From assembly GCA_963833885.1 (NCBI GenBank), contig CAWHZU010000019.1:434001-498000 (forward strand): 64,000 bases of DNA, in the 5' to 3' direction. Shown one piece after another: positions 42,518-51,217 of the stretch; position 1 is the stretch's first letter, and each line of letters opens with the position of its first letter. The notes under the pieces are model-generated. The model made no database searches and had not been told where the DNA came from. It saw only the letters and a program-made list of their open reading frames with translations. Made by a program: the position numbers and the translations under genes. This stretch comes from JASHPR01 sp963833885 (GTDB lineage Bacteria > Actinomycetota > Actinomycetes > Streptosporangiales > Streptosporangiaceae).

Positions 42518-44127
42518 AGGTCCCCCATGTCAGGCTCTGGCGCGTGGGGCCCGCCGGGTGCGCCGTCGGGAGCCCCAGCGGCGAGGCGGCGGGCGAGAGC
42601 GCCCGCTGCCACCTCGCGGTCGTCGAAGGGTATGACTGCGGTGCCAGCGTACTGGCCTCGCTCGTGTCCCTTGCCCGCGACGAGCACCACGTCCCCTTTG
42701 CTCGCCCTTGTGACGGCGAGCTCGATGGCGGCGGCGCGGTCGGGCTCGATGATCACGTGCGCCCGGGCTGCGGCAGGCACGCTCAGCGCGCCCGAGAGCA
42801 TCTCGGCGAGGATCTCGAGCGGGTCCTCCGAGCGCGGGTTGTCATTGGTGAAGATCGCCAAGTCCGCGAGGCCCGCAGCGGCCGCACCCATCATCGGGCG
42901 CTTGGCTCGGTCCCGGTCACCGCCGCAGCCAAGGACGATCGTGAGGTTTCCCAGGGTGACCGGCCGCAGCGCGTCTAGCACCGCCCGCACCGCGCCCGGC
43001 TTGTGCGAGTAGTCGACGAGCACGGTGAAGTCCTGGCCCGCCTCGACCCGCTCGAGCCTTCCCGGCACCCCGGGGCAGGCGGCCACGCCGGCCACCGCGG
43101 TGGCGATCCCAACACCGGCCTCGACCAGGGCCACGATCGCGGCGAGCGCATTGGCGACGTTGAACGGCCCGGGCAGGGCCACCGAGGCGTCGGCCTCGAC
43201 CCCGCCGGGGCCGATGACCCGGAAGGTGCTCCCGTCCGCCCCGGCGCGAACGTCGGCCGCGCGCCAGTCGGCGGCCTGGTTCCCGGCCGGGGAGTACGTG
43301 GTGAGCGGGATCTGCGGATCCGCGGCGAGGATCCGGCCACGCGAGTCGTCGAGGTTGACGACCCCAGCCCGGGCGTAGCGCGGCGTGAACAGCTTGGCCT
43401 TGGCGGCGAAGTAGTCGTCGATCGTCTCGTGGAAGTCCAGGTGGTCCTGGGACAGGTTGGTGAACACGGCCACTTCGTAAGACGTCCCGGCGACGCGGCC
43501 GAGCGCGAGGGCGTGGCTGGAGACCTCCATCGCAGCCGCGGTCACGCCCTGCTCCACCATCGCGGCCAGCAGCGCCTGGAGGTCGGTCGCCTCGGGAGTG
43601 GTCAGCCAGCTGTCGGCCACGACGTCGCCGATCCTGGTCTGGACGCCGCCGATCAGCCCGCCGAGGTGTCCAGCGGCCCGCAGGCCCGCCTCCAGCAGGT
43701 ACGTGGTGGTGGTCTTGCCGCTGGTGCCGGTCACCCCGAGCAGCGTCAGCTTCCCCGAGGGGTTGCCGTAGATCCAGGACGCGATCTCGCCCAGCCGCGA
43801 CCGCGGGTCGCCCACCACGAAGACCGGCAGGCCGGACCGGATCGCGAGTTCCTTGCCGCCCGGGTCGGTCAGGATCGCGGCGGCCCCGGCCGCAGCGGCC
43901 TGCACGCAGAAGCTGGCGCCGTGATGCTGGCTGCCGGGCAGCGCGGCGTACAGGTCACCGGGGTGCACGCGGCGGGAATCGTGCGTGACCCCGGAGACCC
44001 CGCGGGGCGTACCCGGCCTGGTCAGCGGGCCTGGGGCGTCCCGGCCCGCCGTCCTCACCCCGAGCAGCGCCGCCAGTCCCGCGAGCGGTCGCAGCGGGAC
44101 ATAGCGTGGGCGGACGTCGGCTGGCAC
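42514..44127 (-). CDS. murE: UDP-MurNAc-dipeptide-2,6-diaminopimelate ligase
   Basis: Adds the third residue of the stem peptide. ATP loop GVTGTSGKTTTTYL, the carbamylated-lysine region with LSQDHLDFHETIDDYFAAK, and near the C-terminus FTNDNPRSEDP. The DNPR motif is the marker for meso-diaminopimelate as the substrate (as opposed to lysine), which fits an actinomycete with DAP-type wall. It follows ftsI by 19 bp. Confidence 0.95.
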   Translation of the reverse strand: MPADVRPRYVPLRPLAGLAALLGVRTAGRDAPGPLTRPGTPRGVSGVTHDSRRVHPGDLYAALPGSQHHGASFCVQAAAAGAAAILTDPGGKELAIRSGLPVFVVGDPRSRLGEIASWIYGNPSGKLTLLGVTGTSGKTTTTYLLEAGLRAAGHLGGLIGGVQTRIGDVVADSWLTTPEATDLQALLAAMVEQGVTAAAMEVSSHALALGRVAGTSYEVAVFTNLSQDHLDFHETIDDYFAAKAKLFTPRYARAGVVNLDDSRGRILAADPQIPLTTYSPAGNQAADWRAADVRAGADGSTFRVIGPGGVEADASVALPGPFNVANALAAIVALVEAGVGIATAVAGVAACPGVPGRLERVEAGQDFTVLVDYSHKPGAVRAVLDALRPVTLGNLTIVLGCGGDRDRAKRPMMGAAAAGLADLAIFTNDNPRSEDPLEILAEMLSGALSVPAAARAHVIIEPDRAAAIELAVTRASKGDVVLVAGKGHERGQYAGTAVIPFDDREVAAGALARRLAAGAPDGAPGGPHAPEPDMGDL

Positions 44128-44146
44128 GGGCAGAGATTACCTCTGT

Positions 44147-46162
44147 TCACGGTCTCGTGAGCCGCACGTGCGGACGCTTGGCATTGTCCGGCGGTATCCG
44201 CAGCGTCTGCAGCGCGAACTTTGCCACGTGGTAGAAGACCGGGCCTGCGATCTCATCACCGTAGTAACCGCCCTTCGTGGGGTCCTGGACGTTCACAGCC
44301 ACCACGAGCTGCGGGTTGTCAGCGGGGACGATGCCGATGTAACTCGACCCGTACTCGCACAGGCAGGTGTGCCCCGGCGCGGCCTCCTGAGAGGTGCCGG
44401 TCTTGGCCGCAACCGTGTACCCGGGGATGATGCCCCACGGCTCACCGCCCTGGGAATCAACCATGGGCACCTGCTGCAGGATCGCCATCAGCTCCTTGGC
44501 GGTCTTCGGCTGGATAACCCGGGTCTGCTTCGGCGCTGGCGCCGGCGTGAACCTTCCGGCCCCGCTGGTCGTGCCGGCGACGATCGAGGGCTGGACGCGC
44601 ACGCCGTCGTTCGCGATCGTCGCGTAGACGCTCGCCATCTGCACCGCATTCACGGCGATTCCCTGCCCGAACGACAGCGTGTACCGCTCGTCGCCCCACC
44701 ACTTCGAGGGCACCGGCAGGATCCCCGAGGTCGCGCCCGGCAGGTTGAGCCCGGTGGATTCGCCCAGCCCGAACGCCCTGAGGTAGTCGTACTGGATCTG
44801 CGGACTGACGTGCTGGGCCACCTGGACCATGCCGTCGTTGAGCGAGTTCGCGACGATCCCGGCGATCGTGTATCGCTGCGTCGGGTGGTACTCCCCGTCG
44901 TGGAACGAGTAGCCGTCGACATTGATCTGGTCGGGCACCGTGTAGGTGCTCATCGGCGTCTGGCCGCCCCGCTCGAACGAGGCCGCGGCGGTGATGACCT
45001 TAGCCGTGCTTCCCGGCTGGAACACGTTCTGCACCGGGATGTCGGCGGTCGCGGCCACGCTGGCCGGGTCCGACGGGTTGAACGTCGGGTACTGCGCGAG
45101 CGCCAGGATCTGCCCGGTGTGCGGCTGTATCACCACAACCGAGCAGTTCGTGGCGTGCGCCTTCTTGACCTCCGCGGCGCACGCCTGCTCCGCGTACCAC
45201 TGGATGTCGGCCTGGATCGTCAGCTTCAGGCTGCCGGCTGGCACCGGGGCGCGCAGCGTCTGCTCGGTGCCAGGGATCGGCTCCGGGTTGGCTCCCGGGG
45301 ACATCTCTGCCTGCTCACTGCCGTCCCGACCGCTCAGCAGGGAGTTGTACTCCTGCTCGAGCCCTGCCTCACCGCGCAGGTCGCCCGCCGCGTCGGTGTC
45401 GGAGAAGCCGATGAGATTCGCGGCGAGGTCGCCGTTCGGGTAGACGCGGGAGTAGGACGCCTGCTCGGCGATGCCCTCCAGCCCCAGCGCGCTGATCCGG
45501 CTCCCGGCCGAGGCTGGCACGTTCTGCTTCAGCACCACGTACTGCGGCGAGCTCGGCACGTCGATCAGCGCCAGGATGGCCGACTGGGTCATGCCGAGGG
45601 GCCCGGATAGCGCGGCGGCCACCTGGCCGCGCTTTGCCTTCGGTATCTGGACCGGGTCGGCGTAGACCAGATCGGTCTGCTCGGTCATCGCCAGGATCGT
45701 GCCATCGCTGCTGGTGATGGAGCCACGCAGGACCGGGATCGGGCTCGGCTGCAATGGCAGCATCTGCTGCTGCGCCAGCGCCCGGTACTGCGACCAGTGC
45801 AGGCCCTGAAGCTGCACCAGCCGGGCCGCGATGAGGACGAGCACGAGCCCCATGCACACCAGCGTGAGCTTCAGGCGCCGGCCGTGCTCGGCCCGGCGCA
45901 GGCCAGGGCGGGCGGAGAGGGCCGATGCCTGCGCCGGCCGGGCCTGGACGCGCTGAGCAGCCCGGCCGCGGCGATTGTCGGCCCGCCCGGTGGCGCTGCC
46001 CGGCCGGCCAGCACCGGAGGTGGGCGGCCGGCCGCCACCGCTGCGCTGCCTGCTGGCACCGCCGCCGGACAGCCGCCCGGAACCTTCGCGGGGCGGCCGG
46101 CGGGCGGCCGGAGGACGGCGGGGGGCCGACGTGCGGCGCCCCGGGCCGTCGCCCGGTGTCAC
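44147..46162 (-). CDS. ftsI: Septal class B penicillin-binding protein (FtsI/PBP3)
   Basis: D,D-transpeptidase of the septum. The 671-aa protein has a long basic N-terminal cytoplasmic tail (about 95 residues of Arg, Pro, Gly, Ala), one membrane anchor (about 98-118), a dimerisation domain, and the transpeptidase domain with the active-site Ser in PGSTAK, a second motif region around SFGQGIAVN, and KTGT. No PASTA repeats. Start overlaps the ftsL-like stop by 4 bp. Confidence 0.93.
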   Translation of the reverse strand: MTPGDGPGRRTSAPRRPPAARRPPREGSGRLSGGGASRQRSGGGRPPTSGAGRPGSATGRADNRRGRAAQRVQARPAQASALSARPGLRRAEHGRRLKLTLVCMGLVLVLIAARLVQLQGLHWSQYRALAQQQMLPLQPSPIPVLRGSITSSDGTILAMTEQTDLVYADPVQIPKAKRGQVAAALSGPLGMTQSAILALIDVPSSPQYVVLKQNVPASAGSRISALGLEGIAEQASYSRVYPNGDLAANLIGFSDTDAAGDLRGEAGLEQEYNSLLSGRDGSEQAEMSPGANPEPIPGTEQTLRAPVPAGSLKLTIQADIQWYAEQACAAEVKKAHATNCSVVVIQPHTGQILALAQYPTFNPSDPASVAATADIPVQNVFQPGSTAKVITAAASFERGGQTPMSTYTVPDQINVDGYSFHDGEYHPTQRYTIAGIVANSLNDGMVQVAQHVSPQIQYDYLRAFGLGESTGLNLPGATSGILPVPSKWWGDERYTLSFGQGIAVNAVQMASVYATIANDGVRVQPSIVAGTTSGAGRFTPAPAPKQTRVIQPKTAKELMAILQQVPMVDSQGGEPWGIIPGYTVAAKTGTSQEAAPGHTCLCEYGSSYIGIVPADNPQLVVAVNVQDPTKGGYYGDEIAGPVFYHVAKFALQTLRIPPDNAKRPHVRLTRP

Positions 46163-46701
46163 GGGGTATATCCGGGTACGGCGTCCGCTCCCTGAGCCCG
46201 AGACGGCATCGTGTATCTGCGGCCGGTCTTGACGTCAACGAAGTTGAGCACCTGCTGCGGCCGCATGCCGAGCTTGACCGCGCGCTGCTCGATCGAGGTC
46301 GGCGACTGCTCGGACGCAACCTGCTGCTGCAGCTGCTGTACCTGCTGCGATGCCAGCGCGTTGCTTCGCTGCAGGTTGTCGATCCGGTACGACGCCGCGG
46401 CCAGGGTCGTGTTGATCACCAGCAGGCAGACCAGCCCGCCGCCGAGCAGGCCGAGCAGCAGCAGGATGAAGGGGGTCCGCGACGTGGGCCGCCGCGGCGC
46501 GGCATGCAGGTCTGGCGCCGCGCCCGCGGCACGGGACCGCGCGGGCGCCGCCGCCGGCCCGGCTGGCCGGGGCGGGCGCGCAGGGCGCAGCGGCCGGACG
46601 GGACGGCCCAGACGGGCCGGGCCCGCCTGGCGCGCCTCGGGCGGCCGTCCCTGAGAGGGGCGGCCCGGCTTCCTTGGCGGCGTCTTGACCGTGGTATTCA
46701 T
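46159..46701 (-). CDS. ftsL: FtsL-like septum protein
   Basis: A small bitopic protein in the ftsL position between rsmH and ftsI. The 180-aa protein has a long Arg/Pro-rich cytoplasmic N-terminus (about 75 residues), one membrane segment (about 80-102) and a short coiled coil (RSNALASQQVQQLQQQVASE) followed by a membrane-distal tail. FtsL sequences are poorly conserved, so the call rests on topology, coiled coil and position. Confidence 0.85.
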   Translation of the reverse strand: MNTTVKTPPRKPGRPSQGRPPEARQAGPARLGRPVRPLRPARPPRPAGPAAAPARSRAAGAAPDLHAAPRRPTSRTPFILLLLGLLGGGLVCLLVINTTLAAASYRIDNLQRSNALASQQVQQLQQQVASEQSPTSIEQRAVKLGMRPQQVLNFVDVKTGRRYTMPSRAQGADAVPGYTP

Positions 46702-46738
46702 CCGGCTCTTCCCGTTCTGTGAGTGCTGGAGCCGCGGG

Positions 46739-47698
46739 TCACGCCGCTGCCCTTACTCGCTCGGCCGCCCGCAGGCGCGCCGAAGCTGCCCGCGGGTTGG
46801 CCGCCACTTCCGCCGCTGTTGGCCGTTCCGCACCCCTGGTGAGCAGCCGGAACCACGGCCGGGCTGCCTCCAGCTGGACCGGCAGGCCGGGCGGCGTCGT
46901 GTCGGCTGCGCTCGCCACGAGCTCCCGTTTGACCAGGCGGTCCTCGAGCGAGTGGTAGGCGAGCACCACGATCCGGCCGCCGACCGCCACGGCGTCGAGC
47001 GCCGCCGGCAGGGCCAGCCGCAGCGCCTCGAGCTCGCCGTTCACCTCGATCCGCAGCGCTTGGAAGGTGCGCTTGGCCGGGTTGCCGCCGGTGCGCCTGG
47101 CCGGAGCCGGTATCGAGTCGCGGACGATCTCGGACAAGCGCATGGTCGACGTGAGCGGGGCCTTGGACCTCTCCCTGACCACTGCGTCCGCGATCCGCCG
47201 CGCAAAGCGTTCTTCGCCGTACTCGCGCAGCACCTGAGCCAGGCGCGCGGCGGGGTAGGTGTTGACCACGTCGGCCGCTGTCAGGCCGCCCGACCGGTCC
47301 ATCCGCATGTCCAGCGGCGCGTCCTGGGAGTAGGCGAAGCCGCGATCGGGGTCATCGAGCTGTGGCGACGAAACGCCGAGGTCGAACAGGACCCCCTGGA
47401 CGCTCGGCCGGCCGAGCGAGGACAGGATCTCGCGGATCGCGTCGTACCTGGCGCGGACCAGGGTGACCCGGCCGGCGTACGGCGCGAGCAGCGTCCGCGA
47501 CTGCTCGATCGCCGCGTCGTCGGCGTCGATGCCGATCAGCGTCAACCCGGGGTGCTGGCTCAGCAGTGCACCGGCGTGCCCGGCGCGGCCGAGCGTGGCG
47601 TCGAGCAGCACCGATCCCTCCGGCTGCAGCGCGGGCGCGAGCAGGGCCAGCACCCGGTCGATCATGACCGGCACGTGCCCTGGTCCCGTCGTGGCCAT
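46739..47698 (-). CDS. rsmH: 16S rRNA C1402 N4-methyltransferase
   Basis: Methylates 16S rRNA at C1402 with S-adenosylmethionine. SAM-binding motif I is DATLGRAGHAGAL, followed by IGIDADDAAI; later motifs FDLGVSSPQLDD, NPAKRTFQALRIEVN and YHSLEDRLVK are all typical. ATG 47698 is chosen because GAAGGGGGG lies just ahead; a longer frame exists but is not conserved. It is in the usual place after mraZ, separated by about 220 bp. Confidence 0.95.
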   Translation of the reverse strand: MATTGPGHVPVMIDRVLALLAPALQPEGSVLLDATLGRAGHAGALLSQHPGLTLIGIDADDAAIEQSRTLLAPYAGRVTLVRARYDAIREILSSLGRPSVQGVLFDLGVSSPQLDDPDRGFAYSQDAPLDMRMDRSGGLTAADVVNTYPAARLAQVLREYGEERFARRIADAVVRERSKAPLTSTMRLSEIVRDSIPAPARRTGGNPAKRTFQALRIEVNGELEALRLALPAALDAVAVGGRIVVLAYHSLEDRLVKRELVASAADTTPPGLPVQLEAARPWFRLLTRGAERPTAAEVAANPRAASARLRAAERVRAAA

Positions 47699-47917
47699 CG
47701 GCCCCCCTTCGCGCGTGAACATTTCAGCCACCCTGAAAGCAGCACCGGACAAGCGCCTCGCATGCTTGCCCGGCCAGGTCCCCATCCGCGCAAAAGCGCT
47801 GATGGGCACTGCGCAGGTGGCGCTGGTCCGCCTGGCGCCGGGGAAGTGACGTCAGCCGGCCTGGCCACCCAGCGCGGGTGGAGACCTCGCCGGGCACCCC
47901 GTGATGCGGGCGCCTGC

Positions 47918-48349
47918 TCAAAGAAGCCCGGGCAGCACCTCCTCCGACGCCTCGGAGAACGCATCCTCCTGCTGGTCCAGGTAGCTGGCCCAGGCGGTGG
48001 AGTCCCAGATCTCCAGGCGGGTGTTGGCGCCGATCACCACGCAGTCACGCTGCAGCGCCGCGTACTCCCGCAGCGCGGGCGGGATCGTGATCCGGCCCTG
48101 CTTGTCAGGCATCTCGTCGGACGCGCTGGCGAAGAAGACCCGGCTGTAGTCCCTGACGCCCTTGGCGGTCACCGGCGCGGTCCGCAGCACCTCGGTGATC
48201 CGGCCGAACTCCGCCTGCGGGAACACGTAGATGCACCGCTCCTGGCCCTTGGTCAGGACGAGTCCGTGCGCGAGCTCGTCGCGGTACTTCGCGGGCAGGA
48301 ACAGCCTCCCCTTGTCGTCCAGGCGGGGCGTGTGAGTGCCGAGAAACAC
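47918..48349 (-). CDS. mraZ: Transcriptional regulator MraZ
   Basis: DNA-binding ring-forming protein that represses the dcw cluster. GTG 48349 gives 143 residues, the family length; the frame runs further upstream but the protein clearly begins FLGTHTPRLDDKGRLFLPAKY. Both SpoVT/AbrB-like halves are present (second half DKQGRITIPPALREYA). A GGGAGG site precedes the start. Three boxes of the MraZ type lie 64-88 bp upstream, supporting autoregulation. Confidence 0.95.
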   Translation of the reverse strand: MFLGTHTPRLDDKGRLFLPAKYRDELAHGLVLTKGQERCIYVFPQAEFGRITEVLRTAPVTAKGVRDYSRVFFASASDEMPDKQGRITIPPALREYAALQRDCVVIGANTRLEIWDSTAWASYLDQQEDAFSEASEEVLPGLL

Positions 48350-48412
48350 CGGCCTCACCTCCCGAGTCCCCCACCCGCGCGCTGCTCTGGGGCCTGATCT
48401 GCCCCACGGCCC

Positions 48413-48437
48413 TCCACTGTACTCCACATTCCCCCAC
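48413..48437 (-). promoter_or_regulatory. MraZ operator: three direct repeats at 10-bp spacing
   Basis: On the minus strand, upstream of mraZ, GTGGG, GTGGA and GTGGA (plus-strand positions 48433-48437, 48423-48427, 48413-48417) are separated by exactly 5 nt each. MraZ in other bacteria binds three direct repeats of TGGGN type with 5-nt spacers just upstream of its gene. A further CCCAC (plus strand) at 48475-48479 may be an extra box. Confidence 0.75.
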
Positions 48438-48439
48438 CG

Positions 48440-48864
48440 TCAACGAGCCAGAGCGGCCAGCTGAGTCAAATTCCCCCACCAGACCGAGGTCACGGCGGTG
48501 GAGCGCGGTGGGGAAGGGTCGCGGTGGAACAGGGCCGGACACGCCCTGAAGCGGGGTGCGCGGAGGGATGAACCGGGCATATTGCCTGAACGCGGCGCGC
48601 GGTGGGACGCGCCGAGCACGAAGGTGGAGCGCCGTGGGGGAAGGGGGGCGGGCCCGGCACGATGGTGGAGCGCCGGGCACAGTGGCCGGGCGGCAAGCAG
48701 CAAGGCGGCGCCAAGCCGGCACCAAGCCGGCGGCAGGAGGATGAGCACGAGTCGCGTGCGCGGCCCCGCACGTCGTACTGTCTGACGCACGGCCCCGCCG
48801 GCCGACTGACCGAAGTTCAACCGGTGGGCCGAGGAGCGCGCCGAGGTTGACGCGAGGAGGACAT
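48440..48864. other. Intergenic region between mraZ and the MoxR operon
   Basis: About 425 bp without a credible gene. The sequence is purine-rich and repetitive; the word GGTGGAGCGC occurs three times (about 48497, 48623, 48664). Two of these are followed by GTGGG exactly 10 bp after GTGGA (48498-48512 and 48624-48638), resembling MraZ boxes in the other orientation. Divergent promoters for mraZ and the MoxR operon should lie here, but none was fixed. Confidence 0.45.
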
Positions 48865-49845
48865 GTGGTCATCGACACGGGGAACCAGGCGGACAGCAGG
48901 AGGCTCGAGGAGCTCGTGCCGGTCGCCCACCGCGTCAGCGCGGCCGTGGAGACCGTGATCTCGGGCAAGCCGGAAGCGATCAGGCTCGCGATGACCGTGC
49001 TGCTCGCCGAGGGGCACGTGCTCATCGAGGACGTGCCCGGGGTCGGCAAGACGCTGCTGGCCAAGGCGCTGGCCAGGTCCATCGACTGCTCGGTCCGGCG
49101 GGTTCAGTTCACGCCCGACCTGCTCCCCGGCGACCTGACCGGGGTCAGCGCGTTCAACCAGGAACTGCGGGAATTCGAGTTCAAGCCCGGCCCCATCTTC
49201 GCCAACATCGTGCTCGGCGACGAGATCAACCGGGCGTCGCCGAAGACCCAGTCCGCGCTGCTGGAGTGCATGGAGGAGCGCCAGGTGACCGTGGACGGCG
49301 CCACCTACCCGCTGGAGCTGCCGTTCATGGTGATCGCGACGCAGAACCCGATCGAGATGGAGGGGACCTACCCGCTGCCCGAGGCACAGCGGGACCGGTT
49401 CACCGCGCGCATCGCCATTGGCTACCCGGACCGCGAGGCGGAACTGGCGATGCTGGATTGGCACGGATCGTCGTCGCCGCTCGACGAGCTTCAGCCGGTC
49501 GCCCACGGCAGCGACATCCGCGCCCTCATCGAAGCGGTACGAGGCGTCCACGTGGCGCAGGCGATCAGGCAGTACATCATCGGCCTGGTTGCCGCCACGC
49601 GGTCATCGCAGGAACTGCGGCTCGGCGCGTCGCCGCGGGCCACGCTGCACCTGCTGCGCGCGAGCCGCGCCTTCGCCGCGCTCGACGGCCGGGACTTCGT
49701 GATTCCCGATGACGTGCAGGCGCTGGCCGAGCCGGTGCTTGCGCACCGGCTGCTGCCCACGCCAGAGGCACTGGTGAGTCACGAACCCCCCGAGCGGGTG
49801 CTGACCAGGATCGTAGAGAAGCTCCCACTGCCGCAGGTCAAGTAG
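48865..49845 (+). CDS. MoxR family AAA+ ATPase
   Basis: A chaperone-like AAA+ ATPase of about 326 residues. Walker A is GVGKTLLAKAL, Walker B LGDEINRASPKTQSALLE, and the sensor/arginine-finger region EAQRDRF follows. MoxR proteins with DUF58 and transglutaminase-type partners are thought to help assemble or activate a membrane or metal-containing complex; the client is not known. The GTG at 48865 follows AGGAGG; a TTG at 48847 is possible. Confidence 0.9.
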   Translation: MVIDTGNQADSRRLEELVPVAHRVSAAVETVISGKPEAIRLAMTVLLAEGHVLIEDVPGVGKTLLAKALARSIDCSVRRVQFTPDLLPGDLTGVSAFNQELREFEFKPGPIFANIVLGDEINRASPKTQSALLECMEERQVTVDGATYPLELPFMVIATQNPIEMEGTYPLPEAQRDRFTARIAIGYPDREAELAMLDWHGSSSPLDELQPVAHGSDIRALIEAVRGVHVAQAIRQYIIGLVAATRSSQELRLGASPRATLHLLRASRAFAALDGRDFVIPDDVQALAEPVLAHRLLPTPEALVSHEPPERVLTRIVEKLPLPQVK

Positions 49846-49918
49846 AACGGCCGCGGGTTCAGTGGCCCGTCCCGATTCCTGGCCATAGATTGGAACCCAG
49901 GCGGAAGGAGGCCGGGAC

Positions 49919-51217
49919 GTGCGAACGTGGCTCGCGGCGTTCACCACCCGCGGTACGTCGTTCCTCGCCGCCGGGTTCGCCGCGGCGGTGACCGGGCTGT
50001 TCCTGGGCGAGCGCGACCTCGTCAGCGTCGGCATTCTGCTGCTGGTGCTGCCGATGTTCTCGGCGCTCGCGGCGGGGCGGGCGCGCTACCGCCTCAGCTG
50101 CGTGCGCAGCATCTCCCCGGCGCGCGTGGCCGCAGGGCAGACCGCACAGGCCAGGCTGCGCCTGGAGAACGTCTCCCGGCTGCCGACCGGGCTGCTGCTG
50201 GCTGAGGACGTGGTTCCTTATGCGCTCGGCACCCGTCCGCGGTACGTGCTGAACGGCATCGAGCGCGGCGGATCCCGCGAGCTGAGCTACCCGCTCCGCT
50301 CCGACCTGCGCGGCAAGTTCGTTGTCGGCCCGCTCGAGATCCGGATCGCCGACGCGTTCGGGCTGGTCGAATTGGGCCGGTCGTTTTCCACCAGCACCAC
50401 CTTCGTCGTAACGCCCAAGGTCGTCCCGCTGCCCCGCGCGGTCGTCACCGGCAGCTGGCTGGGCGACGGCGACGGCAGGGCCCGGGCTATGGCCGCCGCC
50501 GGAGAGGACGACGTGGTGCCGCGCCCCTACCGGGACGGCGATGAGCTGCGCAGGGTGCACTGGCGCTCAACCGCGAGGTACGGCGAGCTGATGGTGCGCC
50601 GCGAGGAGCAGCAGTGGCGCAACCGCGTGACGCTGCTGCTCGACACCAGGCGCGGGGCGCACGCGGGCAGCGGTGCAGGTTCGTCGTTCGAGTTCGCGGT
50701 CAGCGCCGCCGCCTCTGTGGGCGTGCACCTTGCGCAAGAGGGTCTTGGCGGCCAGCTGGTCACCGACACCGGAGCGATAAACGCTACCGGCGCGTTCGAG
50801 GACGTGCTGCTGAACTCGCTGGCCGTGATCAAGCAATCGCGAGGCCACGACCTGGCGTCCGGAACGGCCGCGCTGCGCAGCAGCAGCGGTCTGGTGGTCG
50901 CGGTGATGGGGCGGATGTCCCCCGGCGTGGCCAGGCAACTCGCGGCGAGCCGCCACGACAGCGGCCCGGCCATCGCCCTGTTGCTCGCGGTGTCCACCTG
51001 GGCCACCCCCGGCCCCGGGTCGGATGAAGAGACCGATCAGCCCGCGGGCATCCTCAGGGCGGCGGGCTGGCGGGTGGCCCGCCTCGACGCGAGCACGCAG
51101 CTCGCCATCGCGTGGCAGCAGATCGGCACGCCGACGTCCAAGCTGGCGCCCAGCCCGGTCACACCGCGCGTGCAGAACCTGCCGGAAACGCCGGGAACAC
51201 GGGGAGCGGCGGTATGA
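49919..51217 (+). CDS. DUF58 domain-containing protein
   Basis: A 432-aa protein with two N-terminal membrane segments (about residues 12-52) and a C-terminal DUF58 region with the signature RPYRDGDELRRVHWRSTARYGELMVRR split around residue 205-225, followed by a von Willebrand-like domain (LLLDTRRG). It normally works with the MoxR ATPase encoded just upstream. GTG start with GGAAGGAGG. Its stop overlaps the start of the TgpA-type gene by 4 bp. Confidence 0.88.
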   Translation: MRTWLAAFTTRGTSFLAAGFAAAVTGLFLGERDLVSVGILLLVLPMFSALAAGRARYRLSCVRSISPARVAAGQTAQARLRLENVSRLPTGLLLAEDVVPYALGTRPRYVLNGIERGGSRELSYPLRSDLRGKFVVGPLEIRIADAFGLVELGRSFSTSTTFVVTPKVVPLPRAVVTGSWLGDGDGRARAMAAAGEDDVVPRPYRDGDELRRVHWRSTARYGELMVRREEQQWRNRVTLLLDTRRGAHAGSGAGSSFEFAVSAAASVGVHLAQEGLGGQLVTDTGAINATGAFEDVLLNSLAVIKQSRGHDLASGTAALRSSSGLVVAVMGRMSPGVARQLAASRHDSGPAIALLLAVSTWATPGPGSDEETDQPAGILRAAGWRVARLDASTQLAIAWQQIGTPTSKLAPSPVTPRVQNLPETPGTRGAAV

